Shown here: positions 1 through 12,500 of the stretch, one piece after another | Position numbering within the stretch: the stretch's first letter is position 1 | How the letters are laid out: each line of letters starts with the position of its first letter | Source: Apis mellifera | Taxonomy: Eukaryota > Arthropoda > Insecta > Hymenoptera > Apidae | DNA: 64,000 bases | Assembly (NCBI RefSeq): GCF_003254395.2 | Contig: NC_037652.1 | Location: 6,333,501 to 6,397,500, forward strand | Direction of reading: 5' to 3' | The notes under the pieces: model-generated | Told to the model about the DNA's origin: nothing | Database searches by the model: none | Seen by the model: only the letters and a program-made list of their open reading frames with translations | Made by a program: the position numbers and the translations under genes

Positions 1-323
1 ATTTTCGTGAAACGCATCCGGTGTTTACCAAGGTAGCAATAGAAATTCCTATTTTCACCCCCAAATTGATTGCGTTCATTGCGAAAAGCGCTGGAATTCG
101 GAAGAGGGGGGGGGAGGACGAGATGGAGCGGGCTCCAATCGGCCGAGAAGGAGCGGGGGGAGGGGAAAAAAAGCGAAGAGGCTCGATCTTGACGCCGCAT
201 TTGTTCCCGTACAACAGCACAACAGCATCGAAACTTACTTCCGATAGACTCTCAAAATTCACGGTTTACGCAATATAATTTATCCGATACAATCCCTGTT
301 GAAAAAATCAATCAAAATTCATC

Positions 324-1237
324 ATGTGTGACCATTGCGCGTAAGTGGCGGAGCGAATAATAAATACGATCGAGAGAGAGAGAGAGAGAGAGAAAGAGAG
401 ACGAGTGGGGAAAATTCGGCCGATTATTAAAAATCCGTTTCCGTTTGTTTTTTCCGCAGAAAAGTTACGAGTCAGAAGGGATACGCGGGCCAGGTGACGT
501 GTAAATGCGAGCAGTGAGTAGAACATTTTCGTTAACATAAAACATAATGTTTTCGTTTCATCGATACCCACTACTACATCCTAACGACAACAACAATAAT
601 AATAATAATAATGACGATGATGTTAATAATAATTTCGTGTCATATTTCGTAACGCAGCGGTGACAAGAGGATGGGCGAACTCAAGGAAAGGGACTTTGGA
701 GGATGTTGCTCGAGGAAGTATGATATCCAATATTCTTCCTCTTCTTCTTCATTTCTTCTTCTTTTTTTTTTTCTTCGTCTCTCAATATCGTACGCACAAT
801 TTTTGTTTTCTTGTGAAAAAAATAAATAAATAAATAAATCCGACGCATCCGACCTGTATGGCCGCCAGCATAACGAGAAAAAGAAAAAAGAAAAAAGAGA
901 GAGAGAGAAAACGAAGAAACGGGTGTGAGGGGAGGGGGAATGGATGCAGGAGGAGGAGGAAGGAGGGAAGGGAGTACTATAAAGCATTGATTTTAAACGT
1001 ATGATGAGAGATAATTAACGGGGAGGACCTTCAGGTGGAGATAGTTGATAATCAGACACTTTAATAGCAGCATTCGTTTAATCGAATTTAATAACCGACT
1101 GAATGTGCAGAGAGAGAGTAACAGTGGGCGGATGTTGCGGTTCCAAATGCTGCTCCGGATTGCAGGAGGAAGGAGGGTGTTGTACCGGAGGTACGCCAGA
1201 GAGGGAACCGAAATTTTGTTGCAGCCCTGAAAACTAA
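324..1237 (+). CDS. Cys-rich small protein, copy 1 (4 spliced exons, 85 aa)
   Basis: No single frame covers this gene; it is inferred from splice sites that keep phase throughout. Coding exons are 324-340, 460-513, 658-717 and 1111-1237. Donors are GTAAGT (341), GTGAGT (514) and GTATGA (718), and each acceptor is a CAG. The 258 joined nucleotides give 85 residues starting MCDHC, then ...VTCKCEHGDKRMG, GGCCSRK and a last exon with four CC doublets (GGCCGSKCCSG, GGCCTGG, KFCCSPEN). Fourteen of 85 residues are cysteine. There is no signal peptide or membrane segment, so the product is probably intracellular. The family is not recognised; metal binding or a disulfide-rich structural role is possible but unproven. 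The gene lies directly upstream of a paralogue with the same 17-nt first exon. Out-of-frame Cys-poor readings of these exons lack any such pattern, which supports the chosen phase. No AATAAA is visible just after this stop codon. Confidence 0.62.
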
Positions 1238-1691
1238 CCGAGTTTCCTCCTAAGGAAGCCTTTAAGAAAGCTGGCTTCAAAGGGAACGAGGCAACCGGTA
1301 AACATTATAAGCGTTAAGCCCCGGGCTGGGCGGCCATATAGGGACACGGTAACAGTTCCAAAGGGAATTCGTTGAATTTATTACGCCATTACTCCGTTCG
1401 TTCACCGTTCGATTCTTTCCTTTCGATACGGATCCGATGGAAATAATACACATACTCACGAAGAAATTCCTCGCGAGAAAAGGGAGAAGAAGAAAAAAAA
1501 AAAAAAAAAAAGAAAATAGTTCTTCCTTCCTTTCCCCTTCGAGAACGGAATTTTGGTCGAGAACGGGATTATTTTATATATATATTGCGTCGCAACTTTT
1601 AAGGGGGAGGGAAGGGAGGGAATTTAGAGATGATTTGTTTTTTTTTTTTTGCGAAAGTCAATACGTCCAATTCCATCCATTTTTTTTTCAG

Positions 1692-1794
1692 AGCGAGAGA
1701 GACGGCAGGTGGTTGCTGCTTGTCCGGTTGCTGCAAGGATAAAGGGAAGAAGGAACCGGAACCGGTCTCGAGATGCTGTGCCGAGCGAAAATGA
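1692..1794 (+). CDS. Alternative last coding exon of Cys-rich copy 1
   Basis: After a poly-T tract and CAG acceptor, this exon enters in the same phase as the exon at 1111 and reads K-ARETAGGCCLSGCC, a charged KDKGKKEPEP stretch, then SRCCAERK and stop. The start resembles the 1111 exon (KERVTVGGCCGSKCC), so the two look like duplicated terminal exons. Joined to 324-340, 460-513 and 658-717 it gives 77 residues with 12 cysteines. An AATAAA at 1869-1874, about 75 bases past the stop, fits a true transcript end. Whether the two exons are alternatives, or one is silent, cannot be told from sequence. The reading frame is specific: the other two frames lose the CC pattern. Confidence 0.55.
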
Positions 1795-1868
1795 AAAACA
1801 CTTTTCATTTTTGATTAAAATTCTGTAGTATCGCAGTATCATTCGATGTAATTTCACACTCTTGATAT

Positions 1869-1874
1869 AATAAA
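1869..1874 (+). terminator. Poly(A) signal AATAAA, Cys-rich copy 1
   Basis: A canonical hexamer about 75 bases downstream of the alternative last-exon stop. It is the first AATAAA seen after the gene on this strand. Confidence 0.5.
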
Positions 1875-2204
1875 CGAATTCTTTCAAATTACACACACAC
1901 ACGTCTCGTCGAATGCATAAGAGTGAATGAAACACGCGTTAATGATAAGGATAGAGAAAGAGAGAAAGAGTCGTCTACTCGAAAGTATTATTTTCTCTTT
2001 AAGGACTCATCATCCACCTCTTTCGAGATCAATGTTTCGAGAATGATTTTTCGAGAATTCATCATACATTGAAATATATTCGCGCCCCTCCCGCGCTCGA
2101 CAAATGAAAGCTGCCTAAGCAATTAACCAAAATCCATCCCAACTTATAATCATGCGTCGTTAAACAATTTTGGAACAAACTTCTAAATTTATCAAGTAGC
2201 AATC

Positions 2205-3966
2205 ATGTGCGACCACTGCAGGTACACACATCCTTTCCCCCTTTTTTCCTCCCCCGATTTTCGCCAACCAATAATATCGTTCGAACGCATATTTTTTTCC
2301 AGAACTTACAAATCAATGCTGAAGGAAGGGGACAACGGTAAAACATGTTATCAGATGGAGATGTCAAAACCCATCGGTATGCAACCCATCACCGTGCAAC
2401 CTATCAGCATGCAGCCTATCGCCATGCAACCCATGGCACCGACGAAGCAATCGTGAGATCCTCCCTCTCTCTTCTCTCTCCTTACGAACCTCTCTTCAAA
2501 TTTTAACAGAGTTAAACGAGCAATCGGAGAAATTGGTTAACGAACCGTATTTACAATTCGCAGCCGGAATCTCGACGCCGATTCGACGGGTTGCTGCTCG
2601 TGGAGGAAGACCTGCTGCGACGGGATGTGTTGCAGGCACGTAGGCAATTGCTGCGCGACAGGACTGGAGCCCCGAATGGTCGAGAAACCGATGCCTACTT
2701 ACCCGACTTACCCCACTTATCCAGTTATGCAACCAACACCGATGCCACCGCCTTACACGCCCCCCGCTTATCCTTATCCCTCCGTTGAAGTGCCTCGTAA
2801 GCGATATCCCCTATAAAGTTACACGACGTGACGCCCACGCGAAATTCCAGGGGGGAATCGTCGTCGAAAGTGTGTGCCCCTTAATTGAACGATCCGTTTC
2901 GCTCCGTTTCCGTGGATACACGGAAGATTAACTTCTCCTCCACGCGTATCCCCTCCGCGAAAAAGCTCATCCTCCAAGCAAGGATGAAGGGGTTGAAAAA
3001 TGCGCGCGATCGTGGGAGGACGCATTTTTGGCTCGCGCTCCTTTCGGATTTTTCTAGGTCGCTCGTAAGTAACGCGTCGAAAAGCTTCTTCTCTCCAAAG
3101 TTTCGAAACAATTCGTTCCCTTTCTGGAGAATTTAAATTTCCTTGGGACGAGGGTCGAGGATAATAAGATAAGATAAGATCGGAAAGGGACGAATTGATT
3201 CGCGTACCTCATCGTCGCGTGACGAAACGTTAATTCAAACGAGGCAAAGTGGGACGTTAGCCAACGCGGATCTCGAGAGAAAGAAGAGTTAATTCGACGA
3301 AAAACGGAGGAGGAGTCGATTTATTATGCGGGTGTATCCGAGTTAACCGGAACCTGGAGGATCGTTAATCGATACCCAAATTATATCTGCAATCAGATCG
3401 AGAGAGGGAAAGTTATATTGGGTTATATATTTAGTTTTCGATCCTGTTTCCCACAGTTCACACCTGTCCACCCATACTCCATTTGCTCCTTGCTCGCTCC
3501 AACTTTCCAAATTGATCAAACTGATCTCTTTTCGAGCCATCCGCTTCGAAATCAATTACATCTACGCTGTCGTTCCATCCAATCTATTTTATAAATTTTG
3601 TAAGAAATCTAATTGGAAACAATGTATTTCTTCGTCCAGCACCCGAGGTAGCCGAAACGCCCGAGAGAGTGCCCTGCAGCCAGGAGAAGAAGCTGCCTCT
3701 GTGTTACGGGGGCGATTGTCAAGAGATGAACGAGTGCAAGAATAAGGACATCGTAAGCGATTTGCCGAGGCAATCCGAGCGGTAAAGGAAATATCGAACG
3801 AGGATGACGACGATGATGATGATGATGATCGAATCCACGTTCCAGGCAAGGGTCTAAAAAATTGTTGCCAAATTTGGAAGGAAAATTAATCAAGGATTGT
3901 TCTATTCTCTTTCTTGTGAAGCAGGAAACTTGGTCGCCGCCATCCTCGCAGGTGGATACACTTTGA
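2205..3966 (+). CDS. Cys-, Pro- and Met-rich protein, copy 2 (5 spliced exons, 184 aa)
   Basis: Inferred coding exons are 2205-2221, 2303-2452, 2564-2796, 3640-3752 and 3925-3966 (555 nt, phase kept at every junction; donors GTACAC, GTGAGA, GTAAGC, GTAAGC). The protein starts MCDHC exactly as in copy 1. A degenerate repeat follows (GMQPITVQPISMQPIAMQP, about residues 30-48). A Cys block then carries four CC doublets (GCCSWRKTCCDGMCC...NCCATG), next comes a Pro/Tyr-rich stretch (YPTYPTYP, PPPYTPPAYPYP), and the C-terminal part has four spaced single cysteines (PCSQEKK, LCYGGDCQE, NECKNK). There is no signal peptide or membrane helix. The family is unknown to me. Exon 3 can also be read through its donor to a stop at 2814-2816, giving a shorter form, and exon 4 through to a stop near 3784. 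The last exon is short (42 nt) and the least certain, but AATAAA 29 bases after its stop supports it. Confidence 0.6.
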
Positions 3967-3994
3967 AAATGAAGTTTCCCGGAGGGGGAGATGG

Positions 3995-4000
3995 AATAAA
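3995..4000 (+). terminator. Poly(A) signal AATAAA, Cys-rich copy 2
   Basis: AATAAA, immediately followed by a second overlapping AATAAA-like hexamer, lies 29 bases beyond the proposed stop codon. Confidence 0.5.
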
Positions 4001-4804
4001 ATAAATTATCTCGGTTTTCCGTTCATTCGGGGGCAAAAAAGTTGGACAAAACAACCCCTCCCTGAAGAGATAAAAAAAAAAGGAAAAAGAAACCACGATT
4101 GTCCGTAGAAAAAGTTCAAAGAAGAAAAGTAAACGGAAGCAAAGCACGCGTTTACACCGTGACGATAAATAATAACTTTAATCCTCGCCACTTTAATCTC
4201 TCATCCGACCCAAATCTTGACGGAGGAAATTAGCATTATCATCTTCTATAATTTCCCCCCTCGTTACTTTTAAGAAGTTCAAATTTCGCGAAATGTGAAG
4301 AAAACTTTTGTAACAAGAATTCGGCGGAACGAAGAATGTGAATTGCGCGCCAATCTCGTGAGATGTTATTAAACAGTGTGAAAAAAAGATAAAAAAAAAA
4401 GGAAAAAGAAAAAAACGTGAAAAATTATTACTTATTTCTTAGGCGAAACATGGAAGAGCGTTACTTCGAATGCTCGGTCGCCCACGCAAAGGGATGATTT
4501 ATAAAACGATGAGAATGATGCGTCATCGTTGACGTCTCAGACTCGATCTACCAACGATTTCACGAATCTCTAACGAATCTCTAACCGTTTCGATATATAT
4601 ACATCGCATCTTCCTAATTTATCTGTCGTGAAAAATTGTCGAGAAGAAACAAATACGGCCGCGTAAGGGATAATAGCTATGTAAAACGATCCTAATAGTG
4701 ATCGTAAAACCAGTAGCCAGCCGGTTGGATAATCGTAAAGCGAGGCGTTGGTGAACGTGTGGGTGAACCCGAGCAAACGTTTTGCAAACATTTTACAACC
4801 CTTC

Positions 4805-4839
<35 letters not shown>

Positions 4840-5640
4840 TGACCGAATAGAAAATAAACACAGGAAACGATTGCATTGATCTTTTATAATTAACTACGAT
4901 AAATAATTCCTTGGCGATACAATCTTTAAAGGTCATCAACTAACCTGAACTTGTTCAAACTTTTAGATCAAAAATGTCGTTGCATCCATTTTTTTTTTTA
5001 CCTTTACACTTTTGGGCAAATTTATTTTTTCACAAATTTAAGGACGGCGACAAAAATTTCCTTTGAATATTAGAATGATTGAACGAAAAAAAAAAAAAAA
5101 GAGAGAGAGAAAAGCCATTTGCAACAAAGCTGGAATTAATCATCGCGCGACATCACCTTTGCCGTTTCGACCGGATTCCTCAAAAGCAACGAAAGCGTGG
5201 GATTCATAGCCGGGTCCATTCATCAATCCCCGAGAACTATCGGCTTCGAAATAAATGGAAACTGGGCTACGAACTACGTACCATCAACGAACGAACGAAC
5301 GAACAAACGTGTACGAATCTTCTTTCACACCCAACACCCTCGTTGCATTTGATTCTCTAATTTCCTCGCGAGAGGAGGGAGCGTGGCCCACGCGTCGAGA
5401 GAACTCGTAAAGCCTTGATATTCCCCGAGAAATACCAGCTAGAGTTATACTTTAAACGATTCTCGCCACAATTTCGATTTGCATCCAATCGATGCTTCCT
5501 CCACTCTCTCTCTCTCTCTTTTATAGACATCGATAAAAATCCTCGACTCATTTTCCTCGATCTCGATCTCGATCTCGACGTGTACGAGCAAGAGAGAGAG
5601 TGAAATAAGAGGAAAAATGAGAGAACGATAACGCGAACGA
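4001..5640. other. Intergenic, no gene seen
   Basis: A-rich and (CT)n-rich DNA, including a (CT)n run at 4812-4839. One acceptor-like site near 4440 precedes a short open stretch, but it has no family signature. I see no coding exon I can support here. Confidence 0.5.
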
Positions 5641-5697
5641 CGAAGGAAACGCGCGAAGGAACGGATGCGTGGATTCGCAAGAGCAAACGACGATAGT

Positions 5698-5745
<48 letters not shown>

Positions 5746-6500
5746 TGGACGTGGGCACAAGTGCGTGAGCATCGAAAGGGCGTCGCGGTGAGGGTGCCGT
5801 TGAACGAGGAGCGCAAGCGCTACGGGAACAGAGGTTTGGGGCCACGCGGCGGCACCAGTCGCTCCTCTCAAACCGCGAAACACGTCCCGGCGTCCTCGAG
5901 GACGAGTATCGCGAGAGAGGCCGCACACATCTCTCTTTCTCTCTCTCTCTCTCCCCCTGTCCCTCTCTGTCTCTCTGTCTCGTCGTCGTCATCTATTTTT
6001 TTTTTCATCACTCCCCAATATTATATTAGTCGCGAGTTTCACTCGTAATGTGCGTGCGTGAACGTGGTGCAGGGTGGTGAAAAAAAAAAAAAGAAAAAGT
6101 TACAAACACGCCGAGTGCTCGTCAAATCCATCCTGGACACCGGAAGTCGTCGTCTCTCGTACGATGTTCGTGAAACGCTCGTTCAAACCACGCCGATCGA
6201 AGAAGGATCGAAGCGACGAAGGGAGAGCGGACGATCCGGATCTCGTCCTCTTCGTTCGTCGATGAGATTTAGATTTAATAATAATAAAAGAAAAGGAGAA
6301 ACGTTTCGCAGGATATACGCGCGCAAAGACAACGGCCTTGAGCAGAAACGGCGTGCACCGGATAATTAACACGCGTCTTCCAAGTGCTGTAGCAATACCG
6401 CTGTTATCGTTTGTTGTTCTACTTGTGCGTCGAAATCCAATGTGTGTGTATGTGTATTCCTTCCCGAGAAGAGATAGAAAAATGTCTTTTGTTTTCTGGT
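5641..6500 (+). promoter_or_regulatory. CpG-rich island, candidate promoter or 5' untranslated exon
   Basis: By eye this block is richer in G+C and CpG than its surroundings. It contains a (GA)n run (5699-5741) and a (CT)n/T-rich run (5934-6008) around a block of unique sequence. Such islands often mark transcription starts. It lies on the same strand as, and upstream of, the dopamine receptor, which needs a 5' untranslated exon somewhere to the left. The link is inference only; nothing in the sequence ties the two together. Confidence 0.25.
5699..5741. repeat. (GA)n microsatellite
   Basis: About 21 uninterrupted GA dinucleotides; likely to be length-polymorphic. Confidence 0.9.
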
Positions 6501-9500
6501 GAAACGCGATAGTTGGGGTTCTTCGATCGAGGGAGAAGGTTGACAGAGGGTTCCTCCAACGAATGGAGCAGCGACCTTCGGCTCGATCGACCATCGAATC
6601 GGCCGACCTTTCGTTACGACGCCGCTGCGAAGTGTTAGTGTTCCCCTGTTAATTGCAAGCAAATCGATCGTTATCGAGATCGCACGTTCCAGATCCTCTC
6701 TCTCTCTGTCTTAAGATCGGAGGGTACGGTCGAGACGCCAATTCGCTTTTCCGTCGATTGCATCGAAACCGATCCGAAACCGTTTCTTTCATCGCACGCG
6801 CGCAAGTTCGAAGAGCGTGGAGAACCTTCTCCTCCTCGTTTCGTCGAATTGGTAATCGTGCGTTTGATCGATTAATTTATCGGTTATCGTTACGACAGTT
6901 ATCTCGACAGCGAATTAAAAAATTAGAGTTTAAATCGTGAGCTCGATAGGATTTTAACGAGAATTAAACGAGGAAGCATCGTTCCATCCGATCTATCCTC
7001 GATCGAGGCTCGATTAATTAAAAGTTTCTCGCTCGTTTCGAAACGAAAATAAAAAAAAAGAATTTCGCCCGGACGTGAAACAAATAAACGAGATCCAAGA
7101 TTCTTCGAGTGGAGTTTTTATACCGAAGAGTATAAACGATAACGGATCGCGTTTAATACAAGTTCTCAAGTGAGACGATCAATCGAGAAACGTTTCTTTT
7201 CCTCAATCCTCAAATTGATGCATTAACGCGCGTTTCCAAGAGCGGGAAGGATTCTTATTGGCTTTATTCTCCTCAGATTCGAGCATTGCGATTGAAACGA
7301 TCGTCGTTTCTCGAGCTTTACCGAAAAGGGTAAATATTGCCGCCATCCTTCTTCCCCTATTTACCAGGAGCAATCCCTCCTCCCTTCCTTTTTCCCTCTA
7401 TCTCTCCGAGCTTTGCGTCAATTATCTTTCGAAAATTGGCGGCGTGGAACGACGCGTAAAACGTTGCACGCGCCCGACCGAACCCACCGAATCTGACACA
7501 CGACAGCGTGTGTACCCAAATTTCCCGAGTCGAATCTCGTCGACGAATAATTCAGACGTTTCCTTCTACTTTTCCTCCACTCTTCCACACGATTACATCT
7601 CTCTTATTTTCTTCATCCTTTCTTCCTTCCTTCCTTCCTTTCCTTCGTTATTCGTCCATTGTTCGTCGATCAAGATTCGCTCGTTTCCAGCGTAATATTC
7701 GTCCTTGTTCAAGGGAGGACAAACGTTGTTCGAGGGACAATGCGTCACGATTCGAGAGACAGAAGGAAATAGAAGGAAGAGGAGAATAACGAGGAGGAAA
7801 AAGAAGAAACACGGTCTCGAGGGAGAGAATTTGGATCGATCCTCTGGAGAGAAGATACACGTCTTTATTCGGAACAGTGTTATCCCGAAGGAATAATTCT
7901 TCGCGTTTAATCCGCGTTTATCGACACGGTGTATCGAACCGGAAACAGCGTCTCCCCGATTCAACCTCCTCCGTTTACTCCGTTGAACGATCGAGAAGTG
8001 GGGGAAGAAAGGGGAGGGGTGGAGAGGGTGGAAGATCCGGATGTCGGTTTTCGCGTGTTAATTAAGGATCATCCATTCACTTGGGGGAGGGGGGATGACT
8101 GCAGTGTTAGCGTTTTCTCTCTGTGCAAGGTAAACATTGTGGCAAATTGAACGTATCCAAAGAGTTATACATAGATATATATTTGTGTGTGTTTGTGCGT
8201 GAGTGTGTACGAGGGGACGGTCGATTAGCAAGGACTGAATTATTTTCGGCCAGAATTGTGAGTCGTCCTTAATTGGACCCTGTGGAACGATAAATTCGAA
8301 GAAAACGGAAGAGAGGAGCGAAGAGATTGTGGACGCGTTCCCGTGACGTCAAAGGTAAAAGAATGTCATTCGTGTCATCACCTTCGCTCTCTTTCTTTCA
8401 CCTTCGTTTTCCGATACTTTTTTTTCTTCTTCTTCCTCTTCCTCTTTTTATTCCCGTCACGTCGTTCTCGTCCTCGGATCGTTCTCGTCATCGCGTGATC
8501 ACGGTCGATTAAAGAGGATTCACGTGGTAATCGTGAAACGAAGGGAGGCTTTCAACCTCCATTCGCGTGCCGTTAACCCTTCAGGCGCGACAATCCTTTT
8601 TTCTTCTTCTTCTTTCGTTTTTCCATCCCCTCCCTTTTCTCGCTCTCGTTCCGCTCTCAACGAAAACGTGGTACACGATAAATCAAATCCGCCGATAAAT
8701 CTCAAACAAAACTCTCTTTGAATCGTATTCTATAATTTATTACGATTTCTTTCTCAAATTTCACTTTGACACGAAGTATATATTATTGTATTTCTATCTT
8801 GAAAATCTCTCGTTGATGATAATCGCGATTTGTACAATTTTTATTAGACTTAGAGTCTTTTAAATCTATTCCGTAAAAAATATCTTATATCTATCGCGAT
8901 AAGTCTGCTTGGATATGGAAACCGTGCTTTAGAGACCTAGACTATGTCTTGATTAACAAGATCGCGTACTTTTCCAATCGATTTATCGAATTATAAACGA
9001 GCGATGAATTTTCTTTTTCCGCGCAACTCTGCAAGGACGACGGCTTTTGCCTCGAAAATTCGGCAGGAGAAGAGAGATCCTCTCGCTTGGAGAGAAGCAC
9101 GGTCCGTCTTTCACGCTTCGTTCAGCGATGATTCTCAAGAGTGGCGCTCCAGATTTTTCGCCGTGATAGCATTGATAACGAAGCGATCGAGAAAGCGTTT
9201 TCGTGGTTCCATTAAAACGGATCGGTCTAATATCCTGGGAGTAGTGGGAATCGGGTTATAAGGATTACCTTCGGCGCACCGACTCATCCACCAAGGACGA
9301 TTAACCAATTATTTCTCCCCCTTCTGGATCGAACTTCCAGATTTTTAATCTTTCTTATCTTTCCTCAATAACAACGAGCGTCCATCCATTTCCGAATTAA
9401 TGGGTTTTTCAAATGATCGTCGTCATCATTTTGGACGATAATTTTTCTAAAAGAAATTTTCTATTCTACGGGGGAAAGGAATCCAGTGTAAAAATTATCG

Positions 9501-12500
9501 TTTTCTTTTTTCGTCACTCGAGAGATTAATTCCTCCGGGAGAATGCCGAAATTTACAACGATGGCCGATAAAACACGCGTTGTTCCTGGACAAAGGATCG
9601 ACAAGGGAGAATAGAGATTCGAACAGCAGATTTATTTTTCGCGAATCGAACGCCAATTTTTTTTCCGTTGTTAATAATCCGAATTGACAGGTTTCGAAAA
9701 TTTTTCCCCAGTATCCAATTGAAATCGTCTTATCAACATAAATTTCTCAGATTCTCCTTGAAAAATTCGTTCTCCAACTACTTTTAGAAACGCGATACCT
9801 CAAATTCTCGAGCTCTCTTTCTTCCACTCTATACATATAGCGGAACAAATTATTACAATTTGCACTTGTAATAATCTCTATAAAATTCTTACGATTTGAA
9901 AACACGAAAGAAACAGGAAGAAGTGAAGTAACATTTGAACGTATCGAAGAAATTATCGATGTTTTAATTAAAGAAAAAAAAAAAAGAAAGAAAGAAAGGA
10001 CAGTTCAGTCATGAATCTCATCGCGAGGCAACCAGATCGCGACGTCGGTTTCAATTAACTGCGCGTAATTGGGGATAATTGCCGATAACAAACTGCTGCG
10101 TAACTGCAGCGTTCTTGGATTACTTGCGTCCACGTCCGCACTTCGTCCCACGCTTCCTCCACGTTGCCAAGAGATGAAACACGACCACACGAGGTGGATG
10201 AGAACGGGTTAGAAAATCTCCCGATCCGACCGACTTCGAAATGATAATTCATCCTGGATTAAATTGGAGGGAAGGGAGAGGGATCATCTCACGCGATAAT
10301 AATTTCGACTCTCCGCGTCACTTCACCGCAATTAACGAAATCGCAAGATTTCGTTTTCACGGAAAACATCGACGAGACGGAAGAAACTTTTTTTACTTAC
10401 GAACGGATGATTTATCGTCTTAATTTCCGCGTTTAATGTTGGCCAGGATGTTTCCAGGAGGGCTGGTTTGTTCCTTGGCTGCATTAGCATAAGACAGAGC
10501 TGCGGGACAATTCGTGCGTGTAACGTGAGAACGGCTCGATGGAAACGCGGAGAGAAGAGAGAGAGAGAGGAGGATTTTTAAATTAACTTTCGCCGCTATA
10601 AATCTCGAAACGATAAACTTGAGGACGAAGCGAGATGAGTGAGATAAAATCATTCTTTTTTTATCTTATTCGAAATTAAATTATTCTCAATATTTTCCAC
10701 AACGATCCACGCGTCCGCTGCTTAAATTTCTATCCAATTTCGCAATTTCACGGATCCAGGTAATTTTTTTTCTTCAATATTCGTTAAAGGATTTTCAGGA
10801 AAAATCGCGTCCGACCGTGGACGATCCGATTCCACTTAAACGATCGTACACCGCTTTCCGTGAACGAGTATAGTATCTGGAATGAACGGAATACGTGGAA
10901 AAAGATGTACAAATTTTCAACGTTTATTCCCGTTCCGTGGAATACTCGAAGAGGAGTACTCGAGAGAAGAGAGGGCGAAATGAAATTCGGGTTTCGCTGA
11001 CTTCGAGACATGCTCCAATAATAGTACACGGAATAAATGGTCTTTTAATCAGATCGCAGAAACGTGTTCAAATTTGCGAACGATCCTCAACGATGAAACT
11101 TGAAATTCGTATCTCCATCGACGCAAAGAAGCTTGCAGAAGCTTGGCTAGCATCATGTATGTGTGTGTTTCTGTTTCTTACTCCTTCTCTCTCTCTCCGT
11201 CGTTCATTTTCCGTAGAAGAAAAATGAGAGAATATAAGAAAAATGGCCGATAAAATGCACACGCGGTAAACAGAGAAATATTTATGTTCGAGAATTCCGT
11301 TCCATCGATTCTGGAGATTCCTTTTATCGGGAATCGTATTTCATTAGCCCAATATCCTATGTTTTTACCCCGATTTTTTCTTTTTTCTTTTTTCTCCTCC
11401 TTCCTTCTTTCAAACTAGTTGGAGCACAATCTACGAACGAAAATAAGGCGAAAAAATATTTCGTAAAAGTTTGTAAAAGTCCAACATAGCGCGAAATCTT
11501 ATCTTGAAACAACTTCTTTTTCTTCTTCTTTTTTTTAAGAATCTTCTTCCAAGTGATTGAAGAATCACAATCTTCTCGCGTCTTCGAGAAGAAAGATAAT
11601 TTAGGATACGTGAATAAATAAATTATACGATCTTTTTATTTTTTCCACTTTGGCAAGATAAAGAAATACTATTGAATTGAAAGCGGAAGCGGAGAACCGG
11701 ACAAGAGAGAAAAAGCGGTGGACGAGCACTGGCTGGCCATTGACACTGGATGACTTCCGGTCTGCACGGAGCAAAATGCCAATCAGCCGGCAATCTTTCA
11801 ATTGGCACCAGCCTCCTGGTGGCAATCGAGCACGGCGAATCCCTCCCTCATCGAGTCCCCCTCAACAGCCAGTTAATCGCCCGTTCTTCGCCAGCTGTTA
11901 CACGATAACACGGATTCGCAGCCACGCAGTTTCTCCCCGCCAACTCTCTAATCTCGCCATCTCTTCCCAATTCGCGTCCTTTTCTTTCCCGAGTTACGAT
12001 ATTTTCATTGGGATATTTATCGAAAGAATCGAGAGGGAAAATTTCTCGAAAGGAATGTCTCGCGTTATTGTATTAATTAACCAGCTCGCCGAAATCATCA
12101 CGATGTTCCAGCTTGTACTTGTCGGAGAGAGCTTTTAGTTAGAGACCAAGCTCATCCAAACCTCTCTCGTCTCGACGACGAGACGAAATATTATGCACGC
12201 CCGGAATTCGGGCCGGTGATGGTTTTATAAATCCACTGTTTTATAAGTTTCTCTCCGGATAAATTAATCTCCGGATTTACCTCTCGACGTATAGCATCGT
12301 TGGCCGAAACTCGGTTTTAGGGATTTATTTTCGGCTTACCTTCGTAAGTACCCCTCTTCTCCACCCGAGAATTGAATATGAGCGTGTCGACTTTTAGGGT
12401 TTCGCCGCCCTCCTCTCCTCTCCACCCTCGAGATCGATCCTCCACGAGCGAAATCTCTCGAATGATCATAACTCGTGGCAAACGATAACTTATCCCTCGT

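Noticed and set aside
5665..6048. Frame with Arg-Glu repeats, and antisense Ser-Leu frames
   Set aside because: Produced by the (GA)n and (CT)n microsatellites; no other protein character.
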